From NCBI RefSeq assembly GCF_000759795.1, contig NZ_BBMZ01000008.1:310001-374000 (forward strand): a stretch of 64,000 nucleotides of DNA. The letters run 5' to 3'. Positions within the stretch are counted from its first letter, which is position 1, and each line of letters opens with the position of its first letter. The translations under genes and the position numbers were made by a program. The DNA comes from Pseudescherichia vulneris NBRC 102420 (GTDB lineage Bacteria; Pseudomonadota; Gammaproteobacteria; Enterobacterales; Enterobacteriaceae). This document shows, one piece after another, positions 56,400-64,000 of this stretch. The notes under the pieces were generated by a model, which worked only from the letters and a program-made list of their open reading frames with translations, had not been told where the DNA came from and made no database searches.

Positions 56400-59063
56400 A
56401 TGTCAGAACGTCTCCAAAATGACGTGGATCCGATCGAAACTCGCGACTGGCAACAGGCGATCGAATCGGTCATCCGTGAAGAAGGTGTTGAGCGCGCTCA
56501 GTATCTAATTGAACAGATGCTTTCTGAAGCCCGCAAAGGCGGCGTGAAAGTAGCTGCAGGTGCAGGGGCTAACAACTACGTAAACACGATTGCCGTTGAA
56601 GACGAACCGGAATACCCGGGCAATCTGGATCTGGAACGCCGCATTCGTTCTGCAATCCGCTGGAACGCCATCATGACCGTGCTCCGTGCGTCTAAAAAAG
56701 ACCTCGAGCTGGGCGGCCACATGGCGTCCTTCCAGTCTTCTGCGACCGTTTATGAAGTGTGCTTTAACCACTTCTTCCGCGCGCGCACCGAGAAAGACGG
56801 CGGCGACCTGGTGTACTTCCAGGGCCACATCTCTCCGGGCGTTTACGCACGTGCGTTCCTGGAAGGTCGTCTGACTGAAGAGCAGATGAACAACTTCCGT
56901 CAGGAAGTGCATGGCAACGGCCTCTCTTCTTACCCGCACCCGAAACTGATGCCGGAATTCTGGCAGTTCCCGACCGTATCCATGGGTCTGGGCCCAATCG
57001 GTGCGATCTACCAGGCTAAATTCCTGAAATATCTGGAACACCGTGGCCTGAAAGATACCTCTGAGCAGACCGTATACGCCTTCCTCGGCGACGGCGAGAT
57101 GGATGAGCCAGAATCCAAAGGCGCGATCACCATCGCCACCCGTGAGAAGCTGGACAACCTGTGCTTCATCATCAACTGTAACCTGCAGCGTCTGGATGGT
57201 CCGGTAACCGGCAACGGCAAGATCATCAACGAACTGGAAGGCATCTTCGCTGGTGCTGGCTGGAACGTGATTAAAGTGATGTGGGGCGGTCGTTGGGATG
57301 AGCTGCTGCGTAAAGACACCAGCGGTAAACTGATCCAGCTGATGAACGAAACCGTTGACGGCGACTACCAGACCTTCAAATCCCGCGATGGCGCTTACGT
57401 GCGCGAGCACTTCTTCGGTAAATACCCGGAGACCGCAGCGCTGGTAGCTGACTGGACTGACGAGCAGATCTGGGCCCTGAACCGCGGTGGTCACGATCCG
57501 AAGAAAGTCTACGCTGCACTGAAAAAAGCGAAAGAAACCAAAGGTAAAGCGACTGTAATCCTGGCCCACACCGTTAAAGGTTACGGCATGGGTGATACCG
57601 CAGAAGGTAAAAACATCGCTCACCAGGTTAAGAAAATGAACATGGACGGCGTGCGCTATATCCGCGACCGTTTCAGCGTTCCAGTGACCGACGAGCAGGT
57701 TGAAAACCTCTCTTACATCACCTTCCCGGAAGGGTCTGAAGAGCACACTTACCTGCACGCCCAGCGTCAGAAGCTGAACGGCTACCTGCCGTCCCGCCAG
57801 CCTAAATTCAGCGAGAAGCTGGAACTGCCTGCGCTGGAAGACTTCAAATCGCTGCTGGAAGAGCAGAACAAAGAGATCTCTACCACTATCGCTTTCGTTC
57901 GTGCCCTGAACGTGATGCTGAAGAACAAGTCGATCAAAGATCGTCTGGTTCCGATCATCGCTGACGAAGCGCGTACTTTCGGTATGGAAGGTCTGTTCCG
58001 TCAGATCGGTATCTACAGCCCGAACGGCCAGCAGTACACTCCGCAGGACCGTGAGCAGGTTGCTTACTACAAAGAAGACGAGAAAGGCCAGATCCTGCAG
58101 GAAGGTATCAACGAGCTGGGCGCAGGTTCTTCCTGGCTGGCAGCGGCGACCTCCTACAGCACCAACGATCTGCCGATGATCCCGTTCTACATCTACTACT
58201 CCATGTTCGGTTTCCAGCGTATCGGCGACCTGTGCTGGGCAGCAGGTGACCAGCAGGCGCGCGGCTTCCTGATCGGTGGTACCTCCGGTCGTACGACCCT
58301 GAACGGTGAAGGTCTGCAGCACGAAGATGGTCACAGCCACATTCAGTCGCTGACTATCCCGAACTGTATCTCCTACGATCCGTCTTATGCTTACGAAGTG
58401 GCAGTCATCATGCATGACGGTCTGCAGCGTATGTACGGCGAAGCGCAAGAGAACATTTACTACTACATCACCACGCTGAACGAAAACTACCACATGCCGG
58501 CTATGCCGCAGGGTGCAGAGGAAGGTATCCGTAAAGGTATCTACAAACTCGAAACCGTTGAAGGCGCGAAAGGTAAAGTTCAGCTGCTGGGCTCCGGTTC
58601 TATCCTGCGTCACGTACGTGAAGCAGCGCAGATCCTGGCGAACGACTACGGTATCGGCTCTGATGTTTACAGCGTGACCTCCTTCACTGAGCTTGCTCGT
58701 GACGGCCAGGACTGTGAGCGTTGGAACATGCTGCATCCGATGGAAACCCCGCGCGTGCCGTACATCGCTCAGGTGATGAACGATGCACCGGCAGTGGCGT
58801 CCACTGACTATATGAAACTGTTCGCCGAGCAGGTTCGTACTTATGTACCGGCTGATGATTACCGCGTACTGGGTACTGACGGTTTCGGTCGCTCTGACAG
58901 CCGTGAAAACCTGCGTCACCACTTCGAAGTGGATGCATCTTACGTGGTTGTTGCAGCGCTGGGCGAACTGGCTAAACGTGGCGACATCGATAAGAAAGTG
59001 GTAGCGGAAGCCATCACCAAATTCAATATCGATGCAGATAAAGTTAACCCGCGTCTGGCATAA
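56400..59063 (+). CDS. aceE: Pyruvate dehydrogenase E1 component
   Basis: AceE is the thiamine-diphosphate enzyme that decarboxylates pyruvate and acetylates the E2 lipoyl groups. The 887-residue homodimeric type starts [20 protein letters not shown]. The ThDP motif [14 protein letters not shown]...[11 protein letters not shown] is visible, as is [22 protein letters not shown] in the second half. aceF starts 14 bases after the stop. Confidence 0.99.
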   Translation: MSERLQNDVDPIETRDWQQAIESVIREEGVERAQYLIEQMLSEARKGGVKVAAGAGANNYVNTIAVEDEPEYPGNLDLERRIRSAIRWNAIMTVLRASKKDLELGGHMASFQSSATVYEVCFNHFFRARTEKDGGDLVYFQGHISPGVYARAFLEGRLTEEQMNNFRQEVHGNGLSSYPHPKLMPEFWQFPTVSMGLGPIGAIYQAKFLKYLEHRGLKDTSEQTVYAFLGDGEMDEPESKGAITIATREKLDNLCFIINCNLQRLDGPVTGNGKIINELEGIFAGAGWNVIKVMWGGRWDELLRKDTSGKLIQLMNETVDGDYQTFKSRDGAYVREHFFGKYPETAALVADWTDEQIWALNRGGHDPKKVYAALKKAKETKGKATVILAHTVKGYGMGDTAEGKNIAHQVKKMNMDGVRYIRDRFSVPVTDEQVENLSYITFPEGSEEHTYLHAQRQKLNGYLPSRQPKFSEKLELPALEDFKSLLEEQNKEISTTIAFVRALNVMLKNKSIKDRLVPIIADEARTFGMEGLFRQIGIYSPNGQQYTPQDREQVAYYKEDEKGQILQEGINELGAGSSWLAAATSYSTNDLPMIPFYIYYSMFGFQRIGDLCWAAGDQQARGFLIGGTSGRTTLNGEGLQHEDGHSHIQSLTIPNCISYDPSYAYEVAVIMHDGLQRMYGEAQENIYYYITTLNENYHMPAMPQGAEEGIRKGIYKLETVEGAKGKVQLLGSGSILRHVREAAQILANDYGIGSDVYSVTSFTELARDGQDCERWNMLHPMETPRVPYIAQVMNDAPAVASTDYMKLFAEQVRTYVPADDYRVLGTDGFGRSDSRENLRHHFEVDASYVVVAALGELAKRGDIDKKVVAEAITKFNIDADKVNPRLA

Positions 59064-59077
59064 GAGGTAAAGAGAGA

Positions 59078-60979
59078 ATGGCTATCGAAATCAATGTACC
59101 GGACATCGGGTCGGACGAAGTAGAGATCACCGAGATTCTGGTCAACGTGGGCGACAAGGTTGAAGCTGAACAGTCGCTGATCGTCGTAGAAGGCGATAAA
59201 GCCTCTATGGAAGTTCCGTCTCCTCAGGCTGGCGTTGTTAAAGAGATCAAAGTCTCTGTTGGCGACAAAACCGAGACCGGTAAACTGATCATGATTTTCG
59301 ATTCCGCCGACGGTGCAGCAGCTGCTGCACCTGCGCAGGAAGAGAAGAAAGAAGCTGCTCCGGCTGCCGCTGCACCAGCAGCCGCTGCTAGCGCGAAAGA
59401 AGTGAACGTGCCTGACATCGGCGGTGACGAAGTTGAAGTAACCGAGATCCTGGTGAAAGTAGGCGATACCGTTACCGCTGAGCAGTCCCTGATTGTCGTA
59501 GAGGGTGATAAAGCCTCTATGGAAGTCCCGGCACCGTTCGAAGGTACCGTTAAAGAGATCAAGATCAACACCGGTGACAAAGTCTCTACCGGCTCCCTGA
59601 TCATGGTCTTTGAAGTCGCGGGCGCTGCCCCGGCTGCCTCCGCTGCCAAACCGGAAGTGAAAGAGCAGGCTGCCGTTGCGCCAGCCGCTGCCGCTGGCGC
59701 GAAAGAAGTTCACGTACCGGACATCGGCGGTGACGAAGTTGAAGTCACTGAAGTGATGGTGAAAGTCGGCGATAAAGTTACCGCTGAGCAGTCACTGATC
59801 ACCGTTGAAGGTGACAAAGCCTCTATGGAAGTTCCGGCACCGTTCGCCGGCACCGTTAAAGAGATCAAGATCAGCACCGGCGACAAAGTCTCTACCGGCT
59901 CCCTGATCATGGTCTTCGAAGTAGAAGGCGCTGCGCCTGCTGCTGCACCGGCCGCTGCCGCTCCGGCTCCAGCTGCTGCCCCGGCTCAGGCTGCTAAACC
60001 TGCTGCGGCGCCTGCTGCAAAAGCAGAAGGCAAATCTGAGTTCGCTGAAAACGACGCTTACGTCCACGCGACCCCGCTGATCCGCCGTCTGGCGCGCGAG
60101 TTCGGTGTGAACCTGGCGAAAGTGAAGGGCACCGGTCGTAAAGGCCGTATCCTGCGCGAAGACGTTCAGGCTTACGTGAAAGACGCCGTTAAGCGCGCTG
60201 AGTCTGCACCTGCTGCCGCTACCGGTGGTGGTCTGCCAGGCATGCTGCCGTGGCCGAAAGTGGACTTCAGCAAGTTTGGTGAAGTTGAAGAAGTGGAGCT
60301 GGGCCGTATCCAGAAAATCTCTGGTGCGAACCTGAGCCGTAACTGGGTGATGATCCCGCACGTTACCCACTTCGACAAAACCGACATCACCGATCTGGAA
60401 GCGTTCCGTAAACAGCAGAACGCCGAAGCTGAGAAGCGTAAACTGGACGTGAAATTCACCCCGGTTGTCTTCATCATGAAAGCCGTTGCCGCTGCCCTCG
60501 AGCAGATGCCGCGCTTCAACAGCTCGCTGTCCGAAGATGCACAGCGCCTGACGCTGAAGAAATACATCAACATCGGCGTTGCGGTTGATACCCCGAACGG
60601 TCTGGTTGTTCCGGTCTTTAAAGACGTGAACAAGAAGAGCATCACCGAGCTGTCTCGTGAGCTGACCGTGATCTCCAAGAAAGCGCGTGATGGCAAGCTG
60701 ACCGCTGGCGAAATGCAGGGCGGTTGCTTCACCATCTCCAGCATCGGTGGCCTGGGGACAACCCACTTCGCGCCGATCGTTAACGCGCCGGAAGTGGCCA
60801 TCCTGGGCGTCTCCAAGTCCGCGATGGAGCCGGTCTGGAATGGGAAAGAGTTCGTACCGCGTCTGATGATGCCGATCTCTCTCTCCTTCGACCACCGCGT
60901 GATCGACGGTGCTGATGGTGCGCGTTTCATTACCATCATCAACAACATGCTGTCTGACATCCGCCGTCTGGTGATGTAA
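59078..60979 (+). CDS. aceF: Pyruvate dehydrogenase E2 (dihydrolipoyl acetyltransferase)
   Basis: AceF is the core of the complex. Three lipoyl domains at about residues 1-75, 105-180 and 207-282 each have the lipoyl lysine in [10 protein letters not shown], joined by Ala/Pro-rich linkers. The peripheral subunit-binding domain ([28 protein letters not shown]) and the catalytic domain with the His in [16 protein letters not shown] follow. At 633 residues it matches the three-lipoyl enterobacterial form. Confidence 0.99.
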   Translation: MAIEINVPDIGSDEVEITEILVNVGDKVEAEQSLIVVEGDKASMEVPSPQAGVVKEIKVSVGDKTETGKLIMIFDSADGAAAAAPAQEEKKEAAPAAAAPAAAASAKEVNVPDIGGDEVEVTEILVKVGDTVTAEQSLIVVEGDKASMEVPAPFEGTVKEIKINTGDKVSTGSLIMVFEVAGAAPAASAAKPEVKEQAAVAPAAAAGAKEVHVPDIGGDEVEVTEVMVKVGDKVTAEQSLITVEGDKASMEVPAPFAGTVKEIKISTGDKVSTGSLIMVFEVEGAAPAAAPAAAAPAPAAAPAQAAKPAAAPAAKAEGKSEFAENDAYVHATPLIRRLAREFGVNLAKVKGTGRKGRILREDVQAYVKDAVKRAESAPAAATGGGLPGMLPWPKVDFSKFGEVEEVELGRIQKISGANLSRNWVMIPHVTHFDKTDITDLEAFRKQQNAEAEKRKLDVKFTPVVFIMKAVAAALEQMPRFNSSLSEDAQRLTLKKYINIGVAVDTPNGLVVPVFKDVNKKSITELSRELTVISKKARDGKLTAGEMQGGCFTISSIGGLGTTHFAPIVNAPEVAILGVSKSAMEPVWNGKEFVPRLMMPISLSFDHRVIDGADGARFITIINNMLSDIRRLVM

Positions 60980-60982
60980 TCG

Positions 60983-61012
60983 TAAAAGCCGGCCTAACGG
61001 TCGGCTTTTTTC
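60983..61012 (+). terminator. Terminator between aceF and lpd
   Basis: AAAAGCCG...CGGCTTTTTT hairpin. Together with the 160-base gap after it, this agrees with lpd having its own promoter, as in E. coli; lpd also serves the 2-oxoglutarate dehydrogenase and glycine cleavage systems. Confidence 0.88.
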
Positions 61013-61177
61013 TGGTAATCTCATTATGTCGTTGAGGTTATTGGGACAAAGGACACTTCGTTTGCCGTTTGTTGTTTCAAAAATGTTAACAATTTTGTAA
61101 ACTGCGAGCGGATAGAACGTCCCGGCGGATGCAAAGCCAAAGCACTTTGTACGGCCGGAAATAATTAAGAGGTCATG

Positions 61178-62602
61178 ATGAGTACTGAAATCAAAACTCA
61201 GGTCGTGGTACTTGGGGCAGGCCCGGCAGGTTACTCTGCTGCTTTCCGTTGCGCTGATTTAGGTCTGGAAACCGTCATTGTTGAGCGTTACAGCACCCTC
61301 GGTGGTGTTTGTCTGAACGTCGGCTGTATCCCTTCTAAAGCGCTGCTGCACGTAGCGAAAGTGATCGAAGAAGCGAAAGCGCTGGCCGAGCACGGTATCG
61401 TTTTTGGCGAGCCGCAAACCGACATCGACAAAATTCGTACCTGGAAAGAAAAAGTCATCAACCAGCTGACCGGTGGTCTGGCAGGTATGGCGAAAGGCCG
61501 TAAGGTAAAAGTGGTTAACGGCCTGGGCAAATTCACCGGCGCGAACACCCTGGAAGTGGAAGGCGAAAACGGCAAAACCGTAATCAACTTCGACAATGCG
61601 ATCATCGCGGCAGGCTCCCGTCCGATTGAACTGCCGTTCATTCCGCATGAAGATCCGCGCGTGTGGGACTCCACCGATGCGCTGGAGCTGAAAGAAGTGC
61701 CGAAGCGTCTGCTGGTTATGGGCGGCGGCATCATCGGTCTGGAAATGGGTACCGTGTACCATGCGCTGGGTTCAGAGATCGACGTGGTTGAGATGTTCGA
61801 CCAGGTTATCCCGGCCGCTGACAAAGATATCGTTAAAGTCTTCACCAAACGCATCAGCAAGAAGTTCAACCTGATGCTGGAAACCAAAGTGACCGCCGTT
61901 GAAGCGAAAGAAGACGGCATCTACGTTTCCATGGAAGGCAAAAAAGCGCCGGCTGAAGCGCAGCGTTACGACGCGGTGCTGGTGGCTATCGGCCGCGTGC
62001 CGAACGGTAAAAACCTCGACGCAGGCAAAGCCGGTGTTGAAGTGGACGACCGTGGCTTCATCCGCGTTGACAAGCAGCTGCGCACCAACGTACCGCACAT
62101 CTTTGCTATCGGCGACATCGTCGGTCAGCCGATGCTGGCACACAAAGGTGTTCACGAAGGTCACGTTGCCGCTGAAGTTATCGCCGGTATGAAACACTAC
62201 TTCGATCCGAAAGTGATCCCGTCCATCGCCTACACCGAGCCAGAAGTTGCCTGGGTTGGCCTGACCGAGAAAGAAGCGAAAGAGAAAGGCATCAGCTACG
62301 AAACCGCCACCTTCCCGTGGGCTGCTTCTGGCCGTGCTATCGCTTCCGACTGCGCAGACGGTATGACCAAGCTGATCTTCGACAAAGAAACTCACCGTGT
62401 GATCGGTGGCGCGATTGTCGGCACCAACGGCGGCGAGCTGCTGGGTGAGATCGGTCTGGCTATCGAAATGGGCTGTGACGCTGAAGATATCGCGCTCACC
62501 ATCCATGCGCACCCGACCCTGCACGAATCCGTGGGTCTGGCGGCAGAAGTGTTTGAAGGTAGCATCACCGACCTGCCAAACGCGAAAGCCAAGAAGAAGT
62601 AA
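61178..62602 (+). CDS. lpd: Dihydrolipoamide dehydrogenase (E3)
   Basis: Lpd reoxidises the lipoyl groups of E2 with NAD. I chose the second of two tandem ATGs (MSTEIKTQVVVLGAGPAGYS; GAGG five bases away). The FAD-binding GAGPAGYSAAF, the redox disulfide GGVCLNVGCIPSKAL, the NAD-binding GGGIIGLEMG and the C-terminal His-Glu pair (IHAHPTLHESV) are intact. A strong terminator follows. Confidence 0.99.
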   Translation: MSTEIKTQVVVLGAGPAGYSAAFRCADLGLETVIVERYSTLGGVCLNVGCIPSKALLHVAKVIEEAKALAEHGIVFGEPQTDIDKIRTWKEKVINQLTGGLAGMAKGRKVKVVNGLGKFTGANTLEVEGENGKTVINFDNAIIAAGSRPIELPFIPHEDPRVWDSTDALELKEVPKRLLVMGGGIIGLEMGTVYHALGSEIDVVEMFDQVIPAADKDIVKVFTKRISKKFNLMLETKVTAVEAKEDGIYVSMEGKKAPAEAQRYDAVLVAIGRVPNGKNLDAGKAGVEVDDRGFIRVDKQLRTNVPHIFAIGDIVGQPMLAHKGVHEGHVAAEVIAGMKHYFDPKVIPSIAYTEPEVAWVGLTEKEAKEKGISYETATFPWAASGRAIASDCADGMTKLIFDKETHRVIGGAIVGTNGGELLGEIGLAIEMGCDAEDIALTIHAHPTLHESVGLAAEVFEGSITDLPNAKAKKK

Positions 62603-62622
62603 GCTTCGACGCAGTATGATGA

Positions 62623-62648
62623 AAGCGGCTCATGGAGCCGCTTTTTTT
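62623..62648 (+). terminator. Terminator after lpd
   Basis: AAGCGGCTC-ATG-GAGCCGCTTTTTTT, a clear rho-independent terminator. Confidence 0.93.
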
Positions 62649-62676
62649 ATGGGTCGGGCCGACAAACCCTGCCGGA

Positions 62677-63471
62677 TTAAGGTTCTACAGGCTGCCACGG
62701 CTCATTGGCGGCAAACGTATCGATCGCCTGCGCTTTCTTGCTCGTCTCCTTGCCTAAATCTGCCTGATAGACGCGGTCGTCCTGATCCACCATAAAGCTC
62801 ATCACCCCGGTTTTCTGCCACTCTACCGGCCACGCCAGTAGAGCAAATCCTTGCGCGCTGTCGCTGTGGATGATCCGAAAGTGGTAGCCGTGATAGCCCT
62901 CGCCCGGCACGCCTGGGCTAAATGCTGGGCCGAGTGGGCTGGGTGCCTCGTCGGGCTTTACCGGCCAGTAGAGGCCGTCCTGCTGGCCTTCGCTGCTGAT
63001 GAGTTTCGTGGCATAGACCTGCTTGCGCTGCCGGTAATCGTATTGCGCATCGACGTAGGCATGCATGGCTCCAATCGCCGACAGCTCGTTGCGGCCAATG
63101 GCGCGGGTCAGGATCTCCTCCTGCGCCGCAGGCATATCAAAGTGCCAGCCTCCGGCGATGTTGACTATAGGGATCGGCAGCTGCCAACCCGCGTCGCCGA
63201 CGTTGAGATGGGCAACATTCTCTTGTTCGACAACCTCATGCTTCACTGCCCAGTCTCGGTTGAAGCGGGCGATAGCTTCGGGATCGACCTCCCTCTGCGG
63301 TAGAAACTGCCGCCAGTCATCGCCCAGCACGGCGGCAAGCTGGGCTTCGTTTTGATCCGCCACCGCTGTGGCAAAAGCACTCGCCGCCTCGTCAGAAGAG
63401 GAGAACAGCTGTTGCGCATAGCTCATCAACGGCAGCGAGAGCAGCAGGGTGCTTAGCAGGATTTTTTTCAT
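62677..63471 (-). CDS. Exported DUF2950 family protein
   Basis: A Sec signal peptide (MKKILLSTLLLSLPLMSYAQQ) precedes a 245-residue periplasmic domain with FSSSDEAASAFATAVADQNE, GWHFDMPAAQEEILTRAIGRNEL and PGVPGEGYHGYHFRI, characteristic of DUF2950. Function is not known. It is encoded 12 bases after a DUF3300 (yacH-like) gene, with which it commonly pairs, so the two probably act together in the envelope. Confidence 0.88.
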   Translation of the reverse strand: MKKILLSTLLLSLPLMSYAQQLFSSSDEAASAFATAVADQNEAQLAAVLGDDWRQFLPQREVDPEAIARFNRDWAVKHEVVEQENVAHLNVGDAGWQLPIPIVNIAGGWHFDMPAAQEEILTRAIGRNELSAIGAMHAYVDAQYDYRQRKQVYATKLISSEGQQDGLYWPVKPDEAPSPLGPAFSPGVPGEGYHGYHFRIIHSDSAQGFALLAWPVEWQKTGVMSFMVDQDDRVYQADLGKETSKKAQAIDTFAANEPWQPVEP

Positions 63472-63483
63472 TGTCGGCTCCGG

Positions 63484-64000
63484 TTAACGACGGCGAAACT
63501 CATGGCGTTCAGACAGGGCTTCACGCCCGGCTGCTCGCTGTTCAAGGTTGCCACTGTTGATGCGGCGGCTCTGCTCGCCGCGCAACTGCTGCGACTGCCA
63601 TGATGGCGAGCGACTATCGTTTCCGCTAAAGGCGTTAGCGTGAGTGCTCACCAGACGCTGCTCGCGCTGTGGAGAGGTGGGGACGGTTCGCTGGTGCATC
63701 TCTCTCGTTACCCTTTGTTTCGGTTGAAGGGTTTCTTTAGCCAGTTCCTTTTTTGTCTGATGGGCTGGGCGCGTCGTGTCGCTATCGTAGCCGCGGTAGT
63801 TATTCCGCTGCGCAATCTGGTTGAGCTGCTGCGAGGCGGCCTTGCGCTGCGCATCGCGTGAAGAGACGCCCGCTACGCTATTCGCTGGCGCGTGATTACG
63901 CTGCTCGAACTGCGCCATGGCTGCCTGACGCTGGCTATCTCGTGAAGCCGTCGGCTTCTGCGTGGCGCTCAGTCCGCCGCTAACGTCAGTGGGGTGAAAA
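63484..64000 (-). CDS. yacH: DUF3300 (YacH-like) protein, C-terminal part; runs off the window
   Basis: The frame is open to the end of the window, without a stop upstream of the ATG at 63918, so that ATG is internal. What is seen is a low-complexity tail rich in Gln, Arg and Ser with repeats of the type RDSQRQAAMAQFEQR / RDAQRKAASQQLNQ, as in the C-terminus of YacH. The N-terminal DUF3300 domain lies outside. Position after lpd agrees with yacH in E. coli. Confidence 0.75.
   Translation of the reverse strand, partial: FHPTDVSGGLSATQKPTASRDSQRQAAMAQFEQRNHAPANSVAGVSSRDAQRKAASQQLNQIAQRNNYRGYDSDTTRPAHQTKKELAKETLQPKQRVTREMHQRTVPTSPQREQRLVSTHANAFSGNDSRSPSWQSQQLRGEQSRRINSGNLEQRAAGREALSERHEFRRR

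Noticed and set aside
56505-58922. An 805-codon open frame on the - strand opposite aceE, and similar long frames opposite secA, aceF and lpd
   Set aside because: Antisense shadows of highly codon-biased, GC-rich genes. They lack ribosome sites and recognisable domains, while the + strand genes are beyond doubt.
59078-59930. Three near-identical DNA segments in aceF that look like tandem repeats
   Set aside because: They encode the three lipoyl domains of E2 and are not a mobile or regulatory repeat.

Overview
The window is chromosomal DNA of a member of the Enterobacteriaceae. Gene order and protein sequences follow the E. coli ftsZ-to-lpd segment closely. An operon of a GH43 glycosidase and a sugar transporter sits between ampE and aroP, which suggests the Enterobacter/Klebsiella side of the family rather than E. 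coli itself. The host DNA is GC-rich and carries REP and ERIC repeats.

Left host arm (1-11.83 kb): the 3' part of ftsZ, then lpxC, secM, secA and mutT on the + strand. yacG, zapD and coaE follow on the - strand, then guaC on +, and hofC, hofB and the 3' part of ppdD on -. These cover cell division, lipid A synthesis, protein export, nucleotide hygiene, CoA synthesis and a type IV pilus/competence-like assembly system.

Prophage (11,827-48,228; about 36.4 kb): an AT-rich tailed-phage genome has entered the major pilin gene ppdD. Codons 1-18 lie at the right junction and the rest at the left; the two halves share only CACCAT. The order is: large serine integrase; a left regulatory/replication region (H-NS-like coiled-coil protein, small proteins, a candidate sRNA, HNH nuclease, helicase-like ATPase, and a structured non-coding block that could be an origin or an RNA); a cargo zone (membrane proteins, GIY-YIG nuclease, YaaW-family protein, degenerate EAL protein, lamin-tail-like protein, PD-(D/E)XK-like nuclease); lambda-type packaging and head genes (terS, a terL that needs a +1 frameshift, gpW-like, portal, a protease-capsid fusion, connectors); siphovirus tail genes, including two tail-tube paralogues that flank a 951-residue putative polysaccharide-active protein; lysis genes; a second cargo zone; and an adenine-type DNA methyltransferase at the right end.

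The most unusual signal is compositional. The word GTAC, often as AGTACT or the 10-bp palindrome CCAGTACTGG, is several-fold over-represented through the phage core, in coding and non-coding DNA. It is near background in the cargo genes and host flanks. The methyltransferase gene carries the enrichment and has two GTAC sites in an inverted repeat just before its start. A second strong signal is the terL frameshift: the stop sits in CTT TGA C, the same heptamer as the prfB (RF2) recoding site, exactly at the Walker B motif.

Right host arm (48.23-64 kb): the ppdD 5' fragment, nadC, ampD-ampE, the GH43/transporter pair, aroP, then pdhR-aceE-aceF-lpd (pyruvate dehydrogenase complex and its regulator), a DUF2950 gene and the 3' part of a yacH-like DUF3300 gene cut by the window end. 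All counts given here were made by eye on the stated intervals.
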